A DNA stretch of 8,763 nt from Candidatus Thorarchaeota archaeon MP8T_1 (GTDB lineage Archaea > Asgardarchaeota > Thorarchaeia > Thorarchaeales > Thorarchaeaceae). The stretch is from assembly GCA_002825465.1 (NCBI GenBank), contig PJER01000083.1:1-8763 (forward strand). The letters are read 5' to 3'. The position numbers and the translations under genes were made by a program. Below, piece after piece: positions 1 to 4,200 of the stretch. The first letter of the stretch is position 1. Each line of letters opens with the position of its first letter. The notes beneath the pieces are model-generated. The model did not search any database. It was not told the DNA's origin and saw only the letters and a list, made by a program, of their open reading frames with translations.

Positions 1-137
1 TGTCATCATCAATTCCTTGGTTTTCAGGATATTGGAAATCATCAGACGATCCTAACTTCACTCTCATTCAGCTTGATTTGAAGAAGATTCTCTTTGATCA
101 TCATGAGTCTAGTTCTAAATATACCATTGAGGTATAA
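1..137 (+). CDS. C-terminal end of an unidentified protein (partial)
   Basis: Reading from base 3 there is an open frame of 44 codons ending at TAA (135-137); the gene enters from outside the window. The peptide has balanced, protein-like composition, including GYWKSSDDPNFTLIQLDLKK, and the other two forward frames stop earlier. The 'W-x3-DDPN-(F/Y)-x-L-I' stretch is reminiscent of the C-terminal part of pyridoxamine 5'-phosphate oxidase-like flavin-binding split-barrel proteins, but this is a weak resemblance from memory and not an assignment. It converges with the leftward gene ending at 160, with an inverted repeat between them. It could be chance read-through; the short length limits certainty. 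Confidence 0.45.
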   Translation, partial: SSSIPWFSGYWKSSDDPNFTLIQLDLKKILFDHHESSSKYTIEV

Positions 138-157
138 CACCTTAGTATACCAATCAA
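127..157. terminator. Inverted repeat between convergent genes, possible bidirectional terminator
   Basis: GGTATA (131-136) pairs with TATACC (146-151) around a 9-nt loop. An outer TTGA (127-130) can pair with TCAA (154-157) across a two-base bulge. It lies at the meeting point of the rightward partial gene (stop at 137) and the leftward membrane-protein operon (stop at 160), where a shared terminator is expected. The stem is short and AT-rich and no long T-tract follows on either strand, so the call is tentative. Confidence 0.3.
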
Positions 158-159
158 GT

Positions 160-552
160 TTATTGACGATAGTAATAGATTGCAGAGATTCCAGCAACTG
201 CTAAGGTACCAATCAAAAGTAAGATCAGAACTAGAACGGACTCAGGAGGTGCTCCAATCCCAAGAAGTCCTCCAATCGCAACTGGAATAGCATAAAGGAT
301 GAATGCAAATCCATTTCGTGCAGCTTTATCGGATATGTTGATAGTTCTTTCATCTCGAAGATTTCGTTTGTAGATTAGGAATCCCATCATAATTGAAACA
401 AACACAATCCCTGAAAAGAAAAATACTGGAGAGAAGGGCAACCAAGACATTGGAAAGATTATTCTCAGAACAACTTGTGTTAGTAACCAAGAAAGGATGA
501 ATACGAATAGCATGATCACAAGGGATTTTGCTGAAATATCTGATTCACTCAA
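160..552 (-). CDS. DUF2178-like four-helix membrane protein (second paralog)
   Basis: Small integral membrane protein, 130 aa from the chosen TTG at 552. Four hydrophobic segments are visible: roughly residues 10-31 (VIMLFVFILSWLL...), 38-60 (FFFSGIVFVSIMMGF), 82-100 and 102-125 (VLVLILLLIGTLAVAG). Between helices 2 and 3 lies a charged loop with the family-type motif DERTINISDKAARN, and the protein ends YYYRQ. The loop motif and ending resemble the DUF2178 family of uncharacterised prokaryotic membrane proteins. The upstream neighbour (557-919) has the same architecture and both motifs, so this is a tandem paralog. Start choice: the frame extends to a TTG at 579 without a ribosome site, whereas TTG552 has AGGAG at 561-565 with 8-nt spacing and begins 4 nt after the upstream stop, which suits coupled translation. 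Molecular function is unknown; a sensor or partner of the operon's regulator is inference. Confidence 0.8.
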   Translation of the reverse strand: MSESDISAKSLVIMLFVFILSWLLTQVVLRIIFPMSWLPFSPVFFFSGIVFVSIMMGFLIYKRNLRDERTINISDKAARNGFAFILYAIPVAIGGLLGIGAPPESVLVLILLLIGTLAVAGISAIYYYRQ

Positions 553-556
553 TATC

Positions 557-919
557 TCATCTCCTATAGTAATAGACAAGTGAGCAACAGAATATCACTA
601 GCGAAGATACCCATGGAATCAGTATCAAACCTGTAGCTATCTGATGAGTAATCTCATCGAACCGTAGTAGAACAACACCACTCATAGGAAGAAGAATCAT
701 CAGATAGATGAAGACATTCCGGGCAGCTTGATTCATTATCAGTAAGAATCGTTCATCTTGGAAACGACGTAGATATGTAGCTCCCAGTACTCCACCAAAC
801 ATACCACCAATAGCACCAAAATAGCTACTGACAGTTGTTAAGTCTATAATCCAAAGAATGACAAACACAACCACTACCATTGCAACAGCACTCAATGCTG
901 CCAATATTCCCTTATACAT
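557..919 (-). CDS. DUF2178-like four-helix membrane protein (first paralog)
   Basis: Integral membrane protein of 120 aa. Hydrophobic segments lie near residues 5-25 (ILAALSAVAMVVVVFVILW), 33-50 (a glycine-rich helix, YFGAIGGMFGGVLGATYL), 66-84 and 92-115. The loop after helix 2 carries RRFQDERFLLIMNQAARNVF and the C-terminus is VYYYRR, matching the downstream paralog's DER...AARN...YYYR pattern and the general look of DUF2178 proteins. The ATG at 919 overlaps the TAA of the upstream HTH gene by 8 nt (ATGTATAA) and is preceded by AAGGTGAT (924-931), so translation is almost certainly coupled to the regulator. Gene order (regulator, then membrane proteins) recalls modules in which a membrane protein controls a DNA-binding partner, but no activity is established for this family. 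Confidence 0.85.
   Translation of the reverse strand: MYKGILAALSAVAMVVVVFVILWIIDLTTVSSYFGAIGGMFGGVLGATYLRRFQDERFLLIMNQAARNVFIYLMILLPMSGVVLLRFDEITHQIATGLILIPWVSSLVIFCCSLVYYYRR
561..565 (-). promoter_or_regulatory. Shine-Dalgarno site deciding the TTG552 start
   Basis: AGGAG on the minus strand sits 8 nt ahead of TTG552 and inside the end of the preceding gene. The longer start at 579 has no comparable purine-rich sequence upstream, so this site argues for the 130-aa product. The ATG at 560, overlapping the upstream stop as ATGA, is out of frame and reaches a stop three codons later. Confidence 0.55.
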
Positions 920-1154
920 TCAGATCACCTTGATACTCAAAAATCTCCTCAATTTTCATTTCAAATAGCTGTGAGAGTTTGAATGCCAACAAAAGTGAAG
1001 GATTGTATGTTCCCTTCTCAATTGAGATTACTGTCTGTCGTGTGACTCCCAATCTCTTTGCTAGACCTTCCTGAGTCCATTCATCACGGTTAGAAGCAGT
1101 TCCCATTTTCTCTTCCCGGATATCCTTCACCTTGTTTATAATCACATCTTCCAC
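912..1154 (-). CDS. XRE/Cro-CI family transcriptional regulator
   Basis: DNA-binding protein of 80 aa made of one helix-turn-helix domain. Residues 26-62 (WTQEGLAKRLGVTRQTVISI, then EKGTYNPSLLLAFKLSQLF) are a textbook five-helix XRE/YgzD-like domain; TRQTVISIEKG is the recognition helix region, and EIFEY is the usual C-terminal signature. A stretch of about 9 residues (MGTASNRDE) between helix 1 and the TQE helix is longer than in typical relatives. Start: GTG1154 gives 80 aa. GTG1145 (three codons later) would give the N-terminus MIINKVKDIREE, which fits the family's usual start better. The gene heads a three-gene operon and lies 10 bp downstream of a 36-bp nested palindrome, so negative autoregulation is the natural inference. 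Whether it represses or activates, and its signal, are unknown. Confidence 0.92.
   Translation of the reverse strand: MEDVIINKVKDIREEKMGTASNRDEWTQEGLAKRLGVTRQTVISIEKGTYNPSLLLAFKLSQLFEMKIEEIFEYQGDLNV
924..931 (-). promoter_or_regulatory. Shine-Dalgarno site for the first DUF2178-like gene
   Basis: AAGGTGAT on the minus strand lies 4 nt before ATG919 and within the last codons of the HTH gene. It supports the overlapping start and translational coupling of the regulator with the membrane protein. Confidence 0.55.
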
Positions 1155-1164
1155 ACTCTTTGAG

Positions 1165-1200
1165 ATGTAAAGTATACTTTACGTAAAGTAAACTTTACAT
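1165..1200. promoter_or_regulatory. Double palindromic operator ahead of the XRE operon
   Basis: Two adjacent 16-bp palindromes abut without a spacer. GTAAAGTATACTTTAC (1167-1182) is a perfect palindrome, and GTAAAGTAAACTTTAC (1183-1198) differs from it at one base. With flanking AT (1165-1166 and 1199-1200) the whole 36 bp is itself a palindrome about 1182/1183 with a single mismatched pair. Thus the half-site GTAAAG occurs four times, and a third dyad (ACTTTACGTAAAGT, 1176-1189) lies across the junction. The site is directly upstream of the XRE gene and contains TATA-like sequence, so a bound regulator would block TBP/TFB or the transcription start. Two cooperative dimers are the simplest reading; this is inference. 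Confidence 0.85.
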
Positions 1201-1229
1201 TTAAGGTTTTGTTTTCAAGAAGTCATGTT

Positions 1230-1254
1230 GAGAGAAAATTAAATCACTAGATTT
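1230..1254 (-). terminator. Possible weak terminator after the MFS gene
   Basis: On the minus strand, just past the MFS stop codon, AAATC-TAGT-GATTT (1241-1254) can form a 5-bp stem, followed by the T-rich stretch AATTTTCTCTC. The stem is weak. The T-rich run alone may suffice for an archaeal RNA polymerase, and termination here would isolate the MFS gene from the downstream XRE operon promoter. Confidence 0.3.
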
Positions 1255-1265
1255 GAATAAACGTG

Positions 1266-2597
1266 TTAGATTTCGAATGGAATCTGTTCCTCCTTTGTTT
1301 CACCATTGAACGAGGATTCATTTCTGCTTGTATATCTGAATGACACTACAAGAAAGATAATCCCGATTAGAACAATGATGATTGCTGCGATGAAACTTCC
1401 TCGGTATGCGTTTGCATTCGAAACACCTTGAGAGATTAGAATGTCTGCAATAGGTCCTGCAATCAATGTTGCTGCAATACCCCATGAGAGGAAAAAGGAT
1501 GTGTTATAATAAGCAAATAGCCGCCCTCTGAATTCTTTGGGTGCCATTTTGGCAACTATAGAATAACTTGAAGCACTGATGACTACTTCAGACATTCCTT
1601 GCAGGAAAGCGGCAATCAAAGATAGGTTAAATGTTGGTGTGATAGTGAGCCAAGCAATTCCAGCAATTGCAGATACAACACCAGCAGTCATTACTTTATT
1701 ATCATCTGATTTTGATATAATAGATCCAACCATCAGACCTGCTATCATATTGGCAATATTTCGAACATTACTGTATATGGCAACACTTGCTCCACTTGCA
1801 TTGAATCCTGTAGGATCATTGAGAAAGATACCTGTGATGACTGCAATCGAGTTTCTTCCAAAATTGATGAACACCAATGCTACGATGAATAGCAAGTATG
1901 CATGCCGAAGTTGATAAGGAAGACTGCTAAGAGGAGGAGCTTCAGAGGATGAAGTTTCTTCATCAATCTCATCAGTTTGATGTTTCATTCGAATCGTTAG
2001 ATATACAATGAGACTAGAAAAGATCATGACAACAGCGGCTATGTTGAAGATTGCCCCGTTAGCAAAACCTCCAACATCATATAGATAACCACCAAGGAAA
2101 GCACCACCAACACCACCAACACCACCAATGATTGAGAACTGCCCCATGAGTTTCTTTCGTTCATCAATCTCAGTCAGTTCTGAAACCAGTGCAGACCAAC
2201 CCACATTGGACATGCTCCAGAAAATCTCGATTCCACCAAGACTGAATATAATGACATAACCTGCAAGTATTGGTTGACCAAGACCAAGAAAGAATACATA
2301 TCCAATCACCATGAAGAAATGTCCAACACCCGCAAAGAACTCACCAATGATGACGAACTCAGTAGGTTTTCTATATTTATCCAGTAGCTTTCCCCAGAGG
2401 AATGACTGCGTTAGTGAATTGGCTATCATTCCAATTGTAGCCATTAAAGTTACTTCAGTAGTTGAGAGTCCAAGTGATCGGAGATATATTGCCAAAAAAG
2501 TATAGACAATCGATCTCCTGAATCCAGTGAGGATTTGAAATGTAGAAAGTCCAGTGAATTCTCTACCTTTCAATTTGGAATATCCTAAGAAACTCAA
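1266..2597 (-). CDS. Major facilitator superfamily transporter
   Basis: Secondary transporter of 443 aa in the cytoplasmic membrane, with about 12 predicted transmembrane helices in two halves. These are separated by a charged cytoplasmic loop (about residues 204-232, acidic and serine-rich, HQTDEIDEETSSSEAPP). The loop between helices 2 and 3 has the MFS motif A-like GKLLDKYRKP (residues 69-78, with G69 and D73 in place), and a degenerate copy, GSIISKSDDNKVMTAG, is at the matching place in the second half. A glycine-rich run (IIGGVGGVGGAFLGGYLYD) resembles the helix 5 region of drug-exporter-like MFS proteins. Substrate cannot be told. Start TTG2597 has no ribosome site, but a TATA-like box lies about 30 bp upstream, fitting a leaderless transcript. 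The gene appears monocistronic. Confidence 0.9.
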   Translation of the reverse strand: MSFLGYSKLKGREFTGLSTFQILTGFRRSIVYTFLAIYLRSLGLSTTEVTLMATIGMIANSLTQSFLWGKLLDKYRKPTEFVIIGEFFAGVGHFFMVIGYVFFLGLGQPILAGYVIIFSLGGIEIFWSMSNVGWSALVSELTEIDERKKLMGQFSIIGGVGGVGGAFLGGYLYDVGGFANGAIFNIAAVVMIFSSLIVYLTIRMKHQTDEIDEETSSSEAPPLSSLPYQLRHAYLLFIVALVFINFGRNSIAVITGIFLNDPTGFNASGASVAIYSNVRNIANMIAGLMVGSIISKSDDNKVMTAGVVSAIAGIAWLTITPTFNLSLIAAFLQGMSEVVISASSYSIVAKMAPKEFRGRLFAYYNTSFFLSWGIAATLIAGPIADILISQGVSNANAYRGSFIAAIIIVLIGIIFLVVSFRYTSRNESSFNGETKEEQIPFEI

Positions 2598-2620
2598 CTT
2601 AGCACGCAGGTGAAATCCGC

Positions 2621-2633
2621 TATCTTAAATACC
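2621..2633 (-). promoter_or_regulatory. TATA-like promoter element for the MFS gene
   Basis: Minus-strand GGTATTTAAGATA is centred about 30 bp before the TTG2597 start. An archaeal TATA box is normally centred about 26-27 bp before the transcription start, so transcription would begin at or within a few bases of the codon. This supports the TTG start despite the lack of a Shine-Dalgarno sequence. Confidence 0.4.
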
Positions 2634-2724
2634 ATAGCCTTTAGGCGATTCGTTTTGATGCTTCTTGTATTCCATCCTCCATTGCTTTTGAGTTGTCCAC
2701 TTGTTCTCAATATGTGGATATCAA

Positions 2725-2762
2725 TGAAAAAGAAAATAACGGGCAATCCAGTGAGATTGCCC
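2725..2762 (-). terminator. Hairpin plus T-tract terminator of the small membrane protein gene
   Basis: A perfect 8-bp stem, GGGCAATC (2741-2748) with GATTGCCC (2755-2762), closes a 6-nt loop. On the minus strand it is followed by GTTATTTTCTTTTTC. It lies 9 nt beyond the stop codon at 2772, the expected position and orientation for a factor-independent terminator of the leftward gene, and it also shields the MFS promoter downstream. GC-rich stems are uncommon in this AT-rich intergenic DNA. Confidence 0.75.
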
Positions 2763-2771
2763 CTATCAAAA

Positions 2772-3110
2772 TTAGGTATATGGCTTTCTAATCGGTGGAA
2801 GGATCATGATGATAATGATTAATACCGCAAAGGTGATTGGAAATGCCAACAACACGGGATCTGTAAGAAGAATGAATGCAGTTGGTATTGTGATAATATT
2901 TACAATAAGCGCATACAACCACCCTTCTTTCTTCAAAGGTTTTAGATACATCCATGCAATGAAGACTAGAACAAAGCCAAGTCCAACTCCAATGAGACCG
3001 ATAGGATTAAGGAAAATAGTCCCATACAAAGAGAATAGTATGAGAAATACACCGTAACATATGTTCAAGCCCCAAGTGATTGTTTTTGCTACAAAGTCAG
3101 TTTCTGACAT
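2772..3110 (-). CDS. Small four-helix membrane protein, unrecognised
   Basis: Hypothetical integral membrane protein of 112 aa. Hydrophobic segments are at about residues 12-32, 35-56, 65-83 and 86-105. Short charged turns lie between helices 2 and 3 (KPLKKEGW) and at the C-terminus (PPIRKPYT), a positive-inside pattern placing those ends in the cytoplasm. No family was recognised. Start choice: the open frame continues upstream to 3305, but ATG3110 is preceded by a perfect AAGGAG (3120-3125) at 9-nt spacing, and the upstream stretch reads as low-quality non-coding sequence with scattered Cys, Tyr and Asn. The gene is apparently monocistronic, ends at a strong terminator, and is divergent from the GNAT-OB gene across about 230 bp. 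Nothing in context suggests a function. Confidence 0.75.
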   Translation of the reverse strand: MSETDFVAKTITWGLNICYGVFLILFSLYGTIFLNPIGLIGVGLGFVLVFIAWMYLKPLKKEGWLYALIVNIITIPTAFILLTDPVLLAFPITFAVLIIIIMILPPIRKPYT

Positions 3111-3119
3111 TCTAAGTAA

Positions 3120-3125
3120 CTCCTT
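3120..3125 (-). promoter_or_regulatory. Strong Shine-Dalgarno site deciding the ATG3110 start
   Basis: Minus-strand AAGGAG sits 9 nt ahead of ATG3110, the best ribosome site in the window. It shortens the apparent 177-aa frame to 112 aa and implies a leader of about 55-60 nt if the TATA-like box near 3193 is used. Confidence 0.65.
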
Positions 3126-3187
3126 GTTTTCAAAACTCCTAACACTACAAAGTAGCGTGCTGAATTTCGTAGGCGGGGATGTACAAA

Positions 3188-3198
3188 CCATAATATAG
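3188..3198 (-). promoter_or_regulatory. TATA-like element for the small membrane protein gene
   Basis: Minus-strand CTATATTATGG is centred near 3193, predicting a transcription start around 3166 and a 5' leader of about 56 nt. A leader of that length fits the use of a Shine-Dalgarno sequence here, unlike the apparently leaderless neighbours. Such AT-rich matches are easily fortuitous. Confidence 0.3.
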
Positions 3199-3303
3199 TA
3201 GTTTCTAATTTCTGATACATAGTTACATTTTGAAACATCATAATTCAATAACCATGCTAATAGGCAATGAGGAATCAACTCGGTTTCTCTGAGAGAAGGC
3301 AAC

Positions 3304-3315
3304 ATATGATATATC
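3304..3315 (+). promoter_or_regulatory. TATA-like promoter element for the GNAT-OB gene
   Basis: ATATGATATATC is centred about 31 bp ahead of ATG3341, predicting transcription starting almost at the codon. No Shine-Dalgarno sequence precedes ATG3341, consistent with a leaderless mRNA. The position also argues against the earlier TTG at 3317, which would lie upstream of the predicted transcription start. Confidence 0.4.
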
Positions 3316-3340
3316 TTTGATTTTCTTATTCGTGATTCAA

Positions 3341-4132
3341 ATGGTTAGGAATTCTGTCACAATACAATTTGCAGAATCTAATGATGCTGACATTCTCACA
3401 GAATCCTGCAGGAAAGCATTCGATTCAGATGTGGATTATGGCGAACCAGCTCCAGGAGGTCCTCCTGGCTATGACTCAGTTGAGTGGAATCTGGATAAGA
3501 TCAAGAATCGATGGTTACAATACTATAAGATACTTGACGATAACGAAATTGTTGGAGGTTTTATCGCAGGGGATAGAGGACCAGGGTACCAAGCATGTGA
3601 ACGAATATGGATCGATCCAGATATGATGAGAAAAGGGATTGCAACAACAGCTTTCAAGCTAGTATGGGAAAAATATCCTTCTGCAGACTTATGGGTACTA
3701 GGAACTCCTGAATGGAACACACGAACTAATACTTTCTATCAGAGCATTGGTTTCAAACAGATAGGTAAGACTCATGATTATTCATGGGATGGAATATACT
3801 ACGAGAAAAGACTGACTGATAAATTCCCTAGAGCAATGTCTATGATTGAAGATATTCATGATGGTCAACAAAGAGTAGTGGTTGAGGGGATAGTTGAGCA
3901 CATTGAAGAACCCCGTACTGTGCAATCTAAGAAGAGCGGAGAGAATCTGAAGGTTGCTGATGTGACACTTTCAGATGATACAGGTTCCATCAAATTAGTG
4001 CTATGGAATGATCATATTCCTCAGGTCAGACCAGATTCCAGAATTCGAATCGAAGAAGGGTATGCAAAAAAATATCGAGATGAACTCCAGATGAGTGTAG
4101 GACTGTGGGGTATGATCATCACACTCCTGTGA
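3341..4132 (+). CDS. GNAT acetyltransferase fused to an RPA/SSB-type OB-fold domain
   Basis: Two-domain protein of 263 aa. Residues about 5-158 are a GNAT fold. The segment GGPPGYDS (39-46) precedes the core, IDPDMMRKGIATTAFKLVW (91-109) is the acetyl-CoA pyrophosphate-binding motif A with the G-x-A end, and FYQSIGF (132-138) is the classical motif B tail. The usual Gln/Arg three residues before the motif glycine is Met here, with Arg one place later. Residues about 169-257 form an OB fold like those of archaeal RPA/SSB proteins: VVVEGIVEHIEEPRTV, then VADVTLSDDTGSIKLVLWND, then RIEEGYAKKYRDELQMSVG. One uninterrupted frame covers both, so this is a real fusion or a precise gene join. ATG3341 is preferred over TTG3317. 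It likely acetylates an amine, perhaps on a nucleic-acid-bound target; the substrate is unknown. Confidence 0.9.
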   Translation: MVRNSVTIQFAESNDADILTESCRKAFDSDVDYGEPAPGGPPGYDSVEWNLDKIKNRWLQYYKILDDNEIVGGFIAGDRGPGYQACERIWIDPDMMRKGIATTAFKLVWEKYPSADLWVLGTPEWNTRTNTFYQSIGFKQIGKTHDYSWDGIYYEKRLTDKFPRAMSMIEDIHDGQQRVVVEGIVEHIEEPRTVQSKKSGENLKVADVTLSDDTGSIKLVLWNDHIPQVRPDSRIRIEEGYAKKYRDELQMSVGLWGMIITLL

Positions 4133-4161
4133 GTACAAATAGTTTCGAGGAACAGTAATGC

Positions 4162-4171
4162 CTAAATAAGG
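4162..4171 (+). promoter_or_regulatory. TATA-like element for the pyrophosphatase gene
   Basis: CTAAATAAGG in the 68-bp gap after the GNAT-OB gene is centred about 35 bp ahead of ATG4201, giving a predicted leader of roughly 8 nt. No Shine-Dalgarno sequence precedes the ATG. The pyrophosphatase may therefore have its own promoter rather than depend on read-through. Confidence 0.3.
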
Positions 4172-4200
4172 CGATACAAGACAGTAGCTCGAGTTTGACT

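Noticed and set aside
558..560. ATG overlapping the upstream stop (ATGA) as start of the second DUF2178-like gene
   Set aside because: It is out of frame with the membrane protein and hits a stop after three codons.
1579..2505. Rightward open frames opposite the MFS gene
   Set aside because: They are antisense shadows of a clear 12-helix transporter, and their translations lack any recognisable pattern.
2610..2822. Rightward 70-codon open frame
   Set aside because: It runs through the MFS promoter region, the terminator hairpin and the end of the opposing membrane-protein gene, and its peptide has no domain-like pattern or ribosome site.
3145..3155. CTACAAAGTAG small inverted repeat as an operator or riboswitch
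   Set aside because: Four-base arms around three bases are expected by chance, and no second copy or conserved context was seen.
3111..3305. Upstream extension of the small membrane protein to 177 aa
   Set aside because: The extra 65 codons read as non-coding composition and lie upstream of a perfect AAGGAG ribosome site at ATG3110.
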